This document shows positions 20,992 to 32,261 of a DNA stretch of 64,000 bases, piece by piece (the stretch's first letter is position 1; every line of letters begins with the position of its first letter). Location: positions 682,001-746,000 of the forward strand of contig JAYKXP010000011.1 of the NCBI GenBank assembly GCA_037176845.1, read 5' to 3'. The stretch is from Paramarasmius palmivorus (lineage: Eukaryota > Basidiomycota > Agaricomycetes > Agaricales > Marasmiaceae). Below the pieces are notes generated by a model, which did not search any database, had not been told where the DNA came from, and worked only from the letters and a program-made list of their open reading frames with translations. A program made the translations under genes and the position numbers.

Positions 20992-23937
20992 CTACAAGCC
21001 TCGCATCCTGCGAATCCGCATACGATTCCAAACCGACACATAGTGTTTAATGAAGATTATAGCTCGGTTTTGGCGCATGTAACTGACGGGCTTCCGAATT
21101 CGCCCTATCCCACTATTTCCGCATTCTCCTGCACTCGAATTTATCTTATCCACCTCACCATCCACCTCCCCATGAGTGGACAGGAAAGCAGCCGATGAGC
21201 ATTTGGTATGGCCTTTGGCGTGGAAACGATCAATCAAGAAGTGTGTCTTCGCAAAGAACTCTGGCTCTCTGATCATACAATAAGGTCCAAGAGCGCATGC
21301 GAAGTCATATATGATGCGTCTTGGAGCTCTCGGCCAACGAGTTATGAGCGCGGAAAAGACATCGTTACGACCCTCTCCTTTTGGAATACAATGAAATCCG
21401 TAACATATACTATGTTGGCACCACGCACACAACAGCCCACCGGTAAGACGTCGTTCACCATATGTTGAGTAATATTTCGAGCATTCACCTCCCCTCTTCA
21501 CGTCCTTTTCAGGTTCTTGATCGCCGGGAATCCTGGGATATGATGGGCGCGAGCGGATTTGCGGTAGTCCGTAGTAGCAGCCACTCTTTGTCAAAGTCAG
21601 TCGTTCCGTTCCTTGGGGAAGATTTTGATAACACACCTCTCTCCAGTTCTCACCGTTGTCCGACATGTTGTATATTTCCTCAAGATTCCCTGCATGAGCG
21701 TGGAAAGGACGCTCTTAACCCGCTGTATCATCCACTGACACAGTTCTACAATATTCTGTGTGTACTGGCCTGTTCGCACAGCTAGCTCCGCGACAAGCAT
21801 TACCGCGGGTACGTCTTGCAATAGCGAGGCGTTTGCGATAGTAGGATTATTTGCAAAGCGTTGGAGAGATTGCAGACCAAGTGCGTTCACCATCTGAACC
21901 ACCGATTCATTTGCACTGAGCTATACATCACTTTAGCACATTACTCCTCGTACATCACGTACACACAGACCTGTTCAAATACCACACGAAATCGACGACG
22001 CATTTGCACATCTCGAAGCTCGGTTTGCCCCTCGTAAAGCGCCTGTAATAAGTTCGCCACCGCCGCCGCCTCCATACCAATCAGCTCCTTTCTTAGCGTG
22101 CACAGCTCCTCGTTTCTTTGTTGTCGTTCTCCACCCTGGATCAATATCCTATCACCCCACCTTTTGACCCAGCTAGCCAGCCTGTCTCTTGTGCAAGGAC
22201 CTTTACTCGAAGAGCCAGGCAACCATTGAAGGTTCGGGTGCCGCGTACGTTGTCGTACTAAAGGATCTGAGGGTACCCTTGTTGGTGGGGAGAGTGTTTC
22301 ACGCAGGTGGCGTTTGGCAAACCCTGTCGTAACACCATCAAAGATCACGGTCTCTGGTGCCGTTCCACATTGCAGACACTGCATATCTCCTTCCATGTTT
22401 TGCAGGCTCGCAAATGCAAACCATGCAGCGCGGAACAGGTCCTCTCCTACGAATTTATCATTCCTCCCAGCATAGATTCTTGCCATCGACAACACAAATG
22501 AGGCCATGGGCGTTTCACTGCCAGTATAGTGGTTCGTGTAATCGTCTAGCAGTTCGTGTGTGAATAACACTGAATTGTTGAGATTGAATACACCCCAGGC
22601 CCGGGGGTCTGGGCCAATGAAGCATTTTCGCGCGGTAGAGCAGCTTGGACACGGCTGGACACTCATTGTGATGACTTGTCGTCCTGTCAGAGTGTATACG
22701 GTACATTCCTTCTCAGTCGTGGGCAGTGTGGAATCATAGAAGTGCTTTCCGCAAGCGCTTCTGGATGTGGCCTCAAGGGATAGCAGCGAAGGGATCGGAA
22801 GGCCAGGAGTTGGTCGTGGATATAGTTGCGGGTCCTCTGGCAAGCTCGCCCACTCTGGCGGAAGGATTGGTTGATAGGACACTGCTCTCTCATCAACAGA
22901 GCCAGAGTTAGCAGAGTCCACTATAGAACCGGTCAGCTCTCCGCAGAATGCCAGACACGTCACTACATACCCATGTACATGCTCTGCATTTCATCTTCCT
23001 CCATAATTTCCCCTTCATCCCCATCCACAATCTCATCAAAGTTCCCAACAATCACGTTCAGCAACCTGCTAGCTTTGCGCACGTGAACACATCGGGGAGC
23101 AGCGCACTTGCTACAGATCCACTTCCCGCCGCCGGAGTCAAGCCCCTCGTATGAAACTATGCATCGACTTCTGATTGCATCGGAATTGCCTCCATAAGAC
23201 ACTGAGAACCGATTAATCCATGTTTCCTCTTCAGTTCCTATCATTTTTCGTAGAAAGAGGACTACTGCTCCCTCTGGAAAAGCGTCAGTCAAAACACTTA
23301 CCCCGTGAAGCCAGATACTCACCAGCCTTTACAGTCGTCTCGTTCATCTGGAAATGCAAATCTCGATAGTCTCGATAATATCTTTTATGGAAACAATCTC
23401 CTTTCTTCCCTTCTGGACACAGGCAGCTCAACCGAACATCTGTCTCGCCATTCAGCCGCGCCTCGAGATGATAGTAAGACCCCTGCAGATCTCTGGTAAG
23501 TCAGCATTGAGGTGTTCAAAGTTCAATACACTCACATTTCCGATCCGAAGACCATGATCAAAGCCTTGTACCACATAAAGAAATGTGGTCACTTGGACGA
23601 AAGTGAGGTATTGCTCTTCAACAAGTTGCACGAAATCGTCGAACGCATCCTCCAGTTCTGCGTAAGCATTGCCATTGGTATCCTCGGCTTCCTCTAGTTC
23701 AGCTGCAGCGGTTGCAGGCTGTGAATCGTCGAGTCCTGGAAGGCACAGTTCGTTCGTTGCCGTCACCGGGGGCTTCTCCGCCTGTGTTTTCTGAGGTTTA
23801 CGTGTAGTCCGCCTACTCAACGCTGGTTTTTTCGTCGGACTCTTTACGAAGTCTCTACTGTGGCCAGGGTATCGGTGTCGTTTGGGAGCCTCTTCGGGAC
23901 AGGGCTCCAATGCCCAAGGTCTTTTGGTTGTTGACAT
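20992..23937 (-). CDS. CxC-KDZ transposase, one frameshift
   Basis: Five exons (23937-23536, 23482-23323, 23273-22971, 22920-21971, 21920-20992) with introns of 49-53 bp would encode 914 residues. The N-terminus is basic. Next come zinc-binding cysteine clusters: CLCPEGKKGDCFH, then WICSKCAAPRCVHV, then PCPSC...RKCF. The C-terminal KDZ core follows, with GGECSKYYSTYGERRLTGG, a WCQHSICYGFHCIP block, YDFACALGPYC, FLIDRFHAKGHTKC and INSSAGECGNSGI. These carry acidic residues expected of an RNase-H-like DDE/D-E transposase. A 1-base deletion in a G run at 21688-21690 breaks the frame between VLSTLMQ and GNLEEIYN. Adding one base restores a length divisible by three across all exons. The gene is therefore either freshly dead or affected by a sequencing error. 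Confidence 0.85.
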
Positions 23938-24019
23938 CGGAGTTACAGAAATTGCTGAGTAAGCACACTTTGAGGTGATACTACCTTCTATAACTGCGTT
24001 GCCCTCTGCCTATATCACA

Positions 24020-25490
24020 ATGGCCAAAACTCCAAGTGCTCTAATCGACCCCGATACCGGAAGGCCCTATCGCATGTGTCGCAAATGCGGAAACTCATCG
24101 CCGCCACATGCTATGAAGCACTGTTCATCATACCGGCGTCCTGTCAAGAACAATGCTGCGGTGTGCCCTCTTTCCTTCCATATCTTTCAACAGACTAATC
24201 CAGGCTCATTGCTCTCTCAGGATGCGACTACCTCTCAGCAACCTCCAGCAAATGACAACTCCGGGGGCTCAGAAGACGGTATACAGGTATGCGTCACGCT
24301 CATTCATTTAGTGTCACTAACAAGTTAATTCAGGAATCGTGTGACAACAATTCGACTGTCCCGACAATGACTGCTGGCTCACAGCCTGACTCTCAGCCGC
24401 ACCAAGAAGATGTACCCACACCACCAGATGCCACCTCAGAGGTTAATTCAGATCTTCATACTTCCCATGCCCACTGTAAGCTCACAGTCAGTGAACAGGC
24501 GCCTCGTGGCAGTATAGACCCTATTCTATCTGCTCCACCTACGGCAGTGGAAATACGTACTCCCGACAGTGTAATCGACCCGGCCTTGCTTGCTCTCTCT
24601 CCACCGAATGCGCCTGCGGTTCAACATGCTGGTTCCACCCCGACCAATCATGATACACCATTCACCCCAGCACGACCCCGATCTGTGTCGGCGTCACCAC
24701 TTCGTTTGATGGGTCCACAAGAATCAGATTCGCTATACTCACCCGCTCATGTGTCAACCTCAGGCACACCATCCTCTGGTTTCTCATCTCCGATGTCAAC
24801 GCCGAGTAAACCACGAAGAAAGAGACCCACAAAAGCAGATCCTTGTTTCGGAGAGGTCATCGGAGCTTACAGAGGGAACAAAGTATTGAGTGAGTTTCAT
24901 TCCGGTACATCCTCCTTGCGTTGCTGACTCGATTGACCAGCCATTCGTCGAACTCGCCTACCTACAGAAGAAAAGATCAAGGCCAAGAGGCGGCAAAGAG
25001 GGGAACCCGAGGATATGGATCGAGGCATCAACATTCCCAAGGTTTTCTACGATCGCACGCGGTCCCTAGTGACACAGGTATGTTTGCTCCGTTTGTCAGT
25101 GGAGAGTGCATAGTGAAAGCCTTTGTCTAGATGCATGACCTGGCTGAAATAACAGGCTCTTGGATCCATTTCAGTGCTCAGCACCCCACTGCATCTCAGC
25201 CGTTCATTCACTACACATCCAAGCGTTTACGCAGCGAGGGGGGTGAATTACTTGACAACCTCCATCAGTCCAACCACGAGCTCTATCAATCCCTCATGAC
25301 CGCTCGGCGTTGCGATACCACACAACTAGCAGCTCAACTTGCCAAGGCGACCGATAAACTCGCACAGGTAGAGGCAGACGCCGAGGCCAGAGTTGCCGAG
25401 GCCAATGCGGCTAAACTCGCTGCTGAGAAAGCCGCCGCAGAATTGCGGGCTATGGTAGCCGCCGCCAACATTGCGCCTCACAATATGTAG
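24020..25490 (+). CDS. KDZ cargo protein with N-terminal Cys cluster and C-terminal coiled coil, unknown function
   Basis: Exons 24020-24286 (with an optional 60-bp intron 24161-24220), 24334-24889, 24941-25077 and 25131-25490 join in frame to about 419-439 residues. It begins MAKTPSALIDPDTGRPYRMC with a CRKCG...HC pattern that may bind a metal. A long Pro/Ser/Thr-rich disordered middle and a basic KPRRKRPTK stretch follow. After KIKAKRRQRG comes a mixed alpha segment and then an Ala/Glu/Lys coiled coil (about 80 residues, heptad-like, KLAAEKAAAELRAM). It runs divergently from the transposase (83 bp between start codons), so the two may share a promoter. No known family was recognised. Confidence 0.6.
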
Positions 25491-25929
25491 CAAGACTTGT
25501 TCTCTATATCCGTACATCAATTACAATTGTTGATTCATAATGTCCATTGTCTAAAGGGCGAATACCCATTTGCAGGGTGTGCGTGTACATGAGAATAATC
25601 ATTGGTAGGTATTCGGCAACGTGAACAAAGTGGTGGAGTTTGAGTTTGTGCAGGCCGGAGTGGATGTTCATGGCAGGGTAACGTGTCGGCCAAACCAAGG
25701 GACGGAGGCAGAGAGACAGACGGATTAGGTGGTGAGGACTCTTTGGCTTTTCTCAGCCTGAAGAAAATAAGATAATAGTCGTCAAACGCCAGACATATAA
25801 AAAGGGAACATAATGACGCACCGTTTGGAAGTTTTACGATGCTTTGGCGGGCAAGCTTCCTGCATCTGTTTCCTTCTTCATTGCAGTCAACAAAACCACA
25901 GGGTAGTTAGACTCAAGTAAATTGGATAG
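25491..25929. other. KDZ spacer
   Basis: No gene is supported between the end of the Cys-cluster/coiled-coil gene and the 45-residue minus ORF. Confidence 0.3.
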
Positions 25930-26115
25930 CTACCCCAGCTGTTTGAGTTTGGAACGATACCGCCGCATTCTTTCTCTAGCTCCCTCCCGCACACGTTCTT
26001 CGTTGCTGTATTATCGAGGATAAGAGTAATGATAGAACTGAGTACTTTGGACTTACCATCTAGTTTGTCTACGATGGCTCAAAGGTGCTGCAAAAACAGG
26101 GGGTTGGCTCGTCAT
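25930..26115 (-). CDS. Small basic protein of 45 residues (possible)
   Basis: Two exons (26115-26057 and 26005-25930) separated by a 51-bp GT-AG intron give MTSQPPVFAAPLSHRRQTRW, then C and NEERVREGARERMRRYRSK followed by LKQLG. The Arg-rich ERMRRYRSKLKQ stretch resembles ARYRAKNREVLRQKAQEYRRK of the basic protein gene at 27.1-28.1 kb. This suggests a shared short helical basic motif. It may be a free-standing small gene or the last two exons of a larger one. No upstream exons were recognised. Confidence 0.35.
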
Positions 26116-27135
26116 GTTGATGGTAAGAGGTAAAAGTGGAAAATTCAGACACTCGGTTCCCGCTGCTTGTGAGCGCTTTGTGATAGACGCCCACTACTCT
26201 AAACACCAGCGTACCAATTAAGCTGTAGGTAGTAGTCTGTCATATCATCCGAAGATGCGAATGTAGTAGTTATGATCTGACGTTGTAACGAAATGTCATT
26301 CTGATATACATGGAATACATTTACTGTCCGTGGGTGAGAAAGTCAGGTTGCGGACTCACCACGCCACTTTTACTGTGCAATCTCTCTCTCTCTCTCTCTC
26401 AGCTAGAAGCTGTCGAACAGTATACAACCTCCCTCAAATGGCCTCCCTCAAACGGTCTTGAGTATGTGCACTTTTTAGGCGGTGCCAGTGGTCGTCCACA
26501 TATCCGCGTGCGAAAGAGTTGCATCTCTTCATGAGCTAATCAAACGGCACCGAAGCTTTTTAGAAATCAACTTCGACCTTGACATTTACAGTCCCTCTTC
26601 TACACTCACTATCGACATATGACGTAGGTCGACCAGGAGCAACCAAATGCTCATTTTGCGCACAGCAAATCAACATCAGCATCATCGACTCGCTATAGGA
26701 CACATCACAGTACAATATCAACACTACGAGTTGTTCAACGCAGTCAACCACGGTGAGTGTAGAGTTTCCTTGCTCATCATACCAGACCATTGCGGAAGCA
26801 TACCAACTCTTCTTTCTGCAGTATTCCGTCGGCGTTTCTGTTATCCTGACGTTTGAGTTTCGAATGGCTTGAATTTAACGTGAAAGGTTCGCGTGGTGAG
26901 TCCTCAAGTCAACACGACAACATAAAGGATGTACTCACCAAGGCCATACAGGAAACAGATAACACTATCCAAGCTGTTGGAGCATATGTCAGCTTTCTAG
27001 AGCTGTGACAGAGGGTTCCTGGGTCGTAAGCAAGCTGCATTTTTGCGTGGTGAGTCTGCATATTCTTGCGCGCTTGTTGTTTGTATTCAGCGTCTAATTC
27101 CAGTTTCATTGTACCACCGTCTCCATCATCTCCCA
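26116..27135. other. KDZ spacer
   Basis: Apart from the TC microsatellite there are only short frames (26310-26534, 26560-26790, 26647-26856) without domain signals. The last 100 bases are probably the promoter of the next gene. Confidence 0.3.
26381..26400. repeat. (TC)10 microsatellite
   Basis: Perfect dinucleotide run of ten TC units inside a gene-free stretch of the KDZ element. Confidence 0.95.
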
Positions 27136-28097
27136 ATGCCCCCAATCTTTCTCAAAACTCGCCCCAGGGATTCCACCTCGAGCTCTCCGTTCGCCCACTT
27201 GCACAATAAAGAAGCCTGCCCAGAGGAGTCGCTCAACCCTTCTTCTCGAAGTCCCTCACCAGCGCCGTCAAATGCTTCGTCCGCAGACTCTGATCAGTCA
27301 GCAGTGGGGGCTTTGTGGAATGCGTTGTACAAAAATCGAGTTCTTGTACAAGAGCCGGATGGTTGGAGGTATTATTGGCGCCGTAGTGAATCCCCTGCAC
27401 CTTCTGCAGCAGGCAATGTCCCTCACTGTCGAAGTTCCTCACCGGCCCAGTGTCTCGCTCTGGATGATGATGCACAAGATACACTGCCATACTTAGATTC
27501 GACAGAAAGCTTGCCATCGGAGCGACACAGACAGTCTGACCGCATTGAAGGTGCGTATTACCGCTTCGTTATATCACAGTTCAGTTCCGACTCACATATT
27601 CCCTAGTGCACCAATTCTACAGCCTGCCTGATAAACCCGTCAAGACAAACTCGCGGACCTCTGCACCATCCGAAAATGACGGCGAAGGAAAGACTCGCGT
27701 AAGCGTTACGCTCCAGCAGCATGGTGAGCAACCGAACATGATTGTCTAAATGATACTCAAGCTATCATTGCTAGCCGTAACATCTCCGAGAGGGGTGGGG
27801 AAAAGGTCGATAGAAAGAAGGCGCAACCTGGAAAGACAGCGTAAAGCTCAGTAAGAAATGCATAGTTTTGCCGAGACATTGTGGCTCATATACTTGTAAA
27901 GGCTTCGACAGGAGAAACCAGATGAAATGAGAGGGAAGCAAGCGGTCTACGCGGCAAGGTACAGAGCCAAGAATCGGGAAGTTTTGCGCCAAAAAGCGCA
28001 GGAGTACCGCCGTAAAAAAAGATCTAGGTAGGAGAGCCAATCTCTCGGTTTCGACCGACCCTATCGTTCTACTGAACATGTGCTGAACAGTTGTTAG
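27136..28097 (+). CDS. Basic, bZIP-like helical protein, KDZ cargo, unknown function
   Basis: Five exons (27136-27550, 27607-27723, 27775-27850, 27902-28027, 28091-28097) join in frame to 246 residues. The last exon holds only two codons and the stop. The N-terminal half is Ser/Pro-rich with a WRYYWRRSESPAPS segment. The C-terminal 60 residues are strongly basic and helical: KRSIERRRNLERQRKAQ, then YAARYRAKNREVLRQKAQEY and RRKKRSSC. This looks like a DNA- or RNA-binding basic helix but lacks clear leucine heptads, so bZIP is not claimed. A nuclear location is inferred from charge. Confidence 0.55.
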
Positions 28098-28423
28098 AAT
28101 GAGCAAGAACAGCAAGTGACATTGGTTACGCGTGTAACACCCCCATTTCCGACACCTAGACTTAGCGCTGCTCCAGCGCCATTATTTTATTTTATTTTCT
28201 TCAAATTGAGCTAAAATATGCGAAAAATCTGGCATTGGGGGTTCCTTAGAGCATTCAGCATGAGTAAATAAGAGATGCTACGCACTTTGGCGTGAATTTT
28301 TGGTCGCAGCAGAGGGCCATTTGTTTGTCCCTTATCAGGACCAAACCAATTTGCATCTGAACCGCGCTCCTCTTTCACCCTTTCTCTTCCCTACTTCTCT
28401 CTTTCGAACCACCACCGTCCCTC
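28098..28423. other. KDZ spacer and promoter
   Basis: Contains AT-rich tracts (TTATTTTATTTTATTTTC at about 28181) ahead of the large disordered gene. No gene is seen. Confidence 0.3.
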
Positions 28424-31400
28424 ATGCTTCTCCGCAACAAGAAAGGCGCAGCTACCAACCGTCCTGTGCTCACAGGCAAATCTGGTATTCTTTACTTCAC
28501 CTCAATGTTCCATGGGCTTGTCTAACAGACGTTAACAGCCTCCGCAACGGGGTCGCAAAAAGGGAGTGCTTCAAAGCCGTTGCCGCCGTCAACAACTCAA
28601 CCTGGTGAGTGCGACGCCATTAACCTACATCCTCAACCTACATCCATGCTCATTTCTTCCTGACGACCCAGACAAGACCCGGAGAAAAGGCGAGTTACCC
28701 AATGCCAGTGGGTCATCAAAAAAGGGTACGTCCTCCTGTTATTTGCAGGTCTCAAAGAGTAAGCATTGACTTGTTGTTATCTAGCGGTGGTGGCGACACA
28801 GTCACCTTCAGATCTTCAGAAAGGTACGTCTTTTCTTAACTTTTTTTTCCTCCACTGTGCTGACTCGGCCCAACAGCTCTGGATGTGGCTAACGCCCGGC
28901 ACACCCAAGCGGATTTCGAGGCGAAGGAGGCTCATGGCGCAATGATGAGAGCCGAACAACGTCTCTGCGAACTCCAAGCTGCTGCAGAGCATGACGCGTC
29001 CGTCGACTCACAGACGCTGGTGGAAGAGGCACAGCGTGTCTTTGACCTAGCAAAGTCAACCAGCAAGGAGCTGTCGAAGAAGGCATCGACTCTGAAAGGC
29101 CAGGTAACCAAGCTGAGTACCCGGCTCGTATCAGCTTTCTGTGAGTGTAAAATAATTTTATTTAGTTTGAACGTTCGGCACTCACTGTTCTCTTGATAGC
29201 CAAGGGAAAGCGGCAACGAAGTCTCCGGCTTTCCAAGCAAAGAATGCAGCATGACAAGACTCAAGAGGAAGACACAGAGTCCGAGAGTGATTTGACCGAT
29301 ATTGATGGTTAGTGTTCTGTCTTACTGATATACTATTATGAGCTGACAAACTTTTCTGTCAGAGCTATTGAACAAAACCTCTCAGATTGATTTACCCTCG
29401 AAGAAGGACTTGCAGATTGAGCGTCGCCTCAAAAAGGGTCAGGGTCACGCCGAGACAACATCGGGCATGGGGGAGTCATCTTCCTCAACCCAAGGTCAGC
29501 CTAAAATTCCATCTTAATCTGCCACACCTGACTGAGCGCGGTTATTTTAGGCGGCGCAGCGCTCATGGTGAGCATGGACGAAAATCGACAAAGTTCGTCC
29601 AGTGCGGCCAACCTGCCGAACGACACCGTTTGCCGTGAAGATCATCGTTTGTCCAGTGCCGCTGACCTGCCGAAAGACGCTGCTCCCCGTCAAGATCAAC
29701 ATCTGACTCCTGTACCGGAAAGGCAAAAAGGTGTGTGAGGCATGCCATTCTTGGAGTGAAGCATTCTAAATCTAATGATGGGATAGTTTCGGATGGGGAA
29801 GGAACCGATGAGGCAACCAAGGATCATCTTGTCGGGAATGCTTCACACGACGCTGCAGCTGGTCAGTATACTGTGCATTTGAGATTGCCATTGGTTGAAT
29901 TGTCATTTGTAGCAGTCCCACGTCAATCAACAGAGTCTACTGACGTTCCTCCAGCACCGGTGGAAGACCCGGCGGCATTATTTACGCCGCCCCAGCGACC
30001 AGTACCGGACGACAGAGTTGACGAAGTTCCCGATGACATTTCTCCACCACCTGTGGACGATCCTACACTGCTATTTACTCCCCCCCAGCGACCGGTACCG
30101 CACGACGATGACGACGAAGTTCCTGAACCGCCCAACGACGACCACGATAAACGGATTCCGGAGCAACTTGACAACATTGATTCTCAATCTCACGACCTCC
30201 CTAAGCGAGCTGATGAAGAGTTACCAATCAAGGACAAGTCAACAGACCAGAGTGAACATGCAGGTGAGGTTGCTGTCGACTTGGCCTTAATTCAAGCCTA
30301 ATTGCCAACTAGGAAATGAAGCCGACCCCATGGAGATTGATTCAGAAACTGAGGATGAAGCTCCGGTGCTGAAGAGGCTGTCTAAAAGGACTAATCGCAC
30401 TTTGGTGGTGTCCGACGACGAAGGTATTACGTTGTGATAGTCTTTTGATAAAGGTGGTGTGTTTACTTATAGCCTACAGAGCATAAGCAGCCAGACCCTC
30501 GGGCCAAGAATGCGAAGGGCGCTAAGAAAGGCGCTAAGAAAGGCGCTAAACGAAAGCGCTCAGTAGAAGAAGAGGCGGAAATTGGAGGTGTGTTCTGTTG
30601 AACCCACACTTATAATATTCTGGCTGATTGCTTTATATAGATTCGAAGGCCCAAAAGAAACCCACTAAACGAAAGCGCCCGGTGGAGGAAGAGGCGGAAG
30701 GTATGTTATGTTCAACCTATAGTTTTGGTAATTGATCCATTGAATACGTACGTACATAGAGCCCCCACGCAAGAAGGAAAAACGCAACAACAAAGCGGCG
30801 ACTGAGGCATCACAATCTGGAGATAAATCAGCCAATGACGAGTTGGACAGGGACGAGCCAGGTATGAATCTAACTGATGCTTGGTGTCAGTTACTTGGAG
30901 TAATGTTCGTTTCGTGACAGCACCAGTGCCTAAGCAGCGGAGGAATGTCGCAGGCTGTGCGGATGAGGAATCCCTCAGCAAGGAAGCAAAAACCAGACTA
31001 GGTGAGTTACTGGCGCCTTCAATCAAGGAAGAACCAAGTTAATCATGCCCATCAGAGTTGATTCGTAATTGGTTGAAGGAAGCTCTTAACGGAGGCGGTC
31101 CAGCTTCGATCCGGGTGCCGTCTTCGTTCCTGGGTGTGCGTACATTGTTGTACGAAGCCGCGGCGATCCTTCCCGAATTGGCTACCACCTCTCGCGAGAT
31201 TGCCCTGAGCGCCATCACATCAGCTGACGGCAATATAATCTGTCGTTTTCACACTCGAAACAACAAGTCTGTTGATAAGCCTGGACCAGTCGACGGTGAT
31301 TTTGGTATGTTGCACGGTAGGCCGTGGCCTTTCCTGCATGCGAAGGAGAAGGAGAAACTTGTTGCGGCAGAGAAGAAGGCCAAGGAAGACCAGGACAGCA

Positions 31401-31885
31401 CTGCACCCGCAGATCCCGCTCTTATCGACAAGAACGCATGGAAGGTCCCGGGTTGGATTCTCGTCGATGCCCGGGATCGTCGCTGTACCGACTGTGGTTG
31501 CATTGTTGAGGACGTACTTCTTGACCTATATCTTTGGAAGACAGGTAAAATCACGTCATATACCTCTGACCTTGTCGACAACTGGCGCGCCGACTTCCTA
31601 ACTCCCAGGCAGCGTGCCTTAGTCTGTGCGCAATACCGAGAGGCTTCGTTACTCGAAGTCGATGATCTCTATTCATATGGTGTAGAGAAGGGCAAATGGG
31701 TTAAGCGGGATGAGCTATACCCTCGCCGTGTTCAAGCTCAACGTGCTCAGAAGATCATTGACGATGCTGATGCAGCCAAGGCTCAAAAAGAGAGGGAGGA
31801 AGAGGTCAAGGGAGATGCTGCCATTGCTGCCGCTGCCGGACTTGCTGCTGTCGTAGCTGAGGCCAAGGAAGTCATTGATAACTAA
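28424..31885 (+). CDS. Large disordered charged protein with internal repeats, KDZ cargo
   Basis: A many-exon gene. Exons include 28424-28484 and 28539-28604, then small exons of about 40-130 bp, a long exon ending near 29150 with a coiled coil (EAKEAHGAMMRAEQRLCELQ...), several Glu/Lys-rich exons, and a terminal exon from about 31056 to 31885. Protein-level tandem repeats are visible. Near 29600-29690 there are two units of SSAANLPND/SSAADLPKD. Near 29955-30120 there are two units of EDPAALFTPPQRPVPDD/DDPTLLFTPPQRPVPHD. At 30500-30560 there are three GAKK units leading into KRKR. Nuclear localisation motifs recur (TKRKRP, KRKRSVEEE). The C-terminus is a globular part with RCTDCGC and WKTGKITSYTSDLVDNW, then a Lys/Glu helix. 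Exon borders in 29.2-31.0 kb are approximate. Function unknown. Clusters of charge suggest chromatin association. Confidence 0.55.
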
Positions 31886-32261
31886 TTTGTTTATACGTAC
31901 ACAAAATCAATTGTTTCAATTGCGGACTTGTGACAGACGAAGGAGTTCGGTAGCCGTTTCATCGGCAACCGCTTATTATTGATTCATAGTTATGCGAAGA
32001 TGAGGGTACTAAAGGATTTACGACTTACCTGAGACTCAGATACGATCTGGTTTGAGATTCGAGCTCGTGAGACGTATATTCTATTGTATTCCAAAAGAAA
32101 AATAACAAGGAAACAAGAGTGGGTACTCAATATATCTTTGATACGCGAATGGGAGACCGTAACCATACTGCTCATACTTCAATCATAAAGGTCGTTCCAT
32201 GGGTTAGAGCGAATCCAGTGAGGGCTAAACGTGGCTATGTTAGCATCGATAATAGTATCAA
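31886..32261. other. KDZ spacer, convergent 3' ends
   Basis: No gene is seen between the large disordered gene (plus) and the F-box gene (minus). Confidence 0.35.

Noticed and set aside
27902..28027. bZIP transcription factor
   Set aside because: Basic helix present, but no leucine heptad zipper follows.
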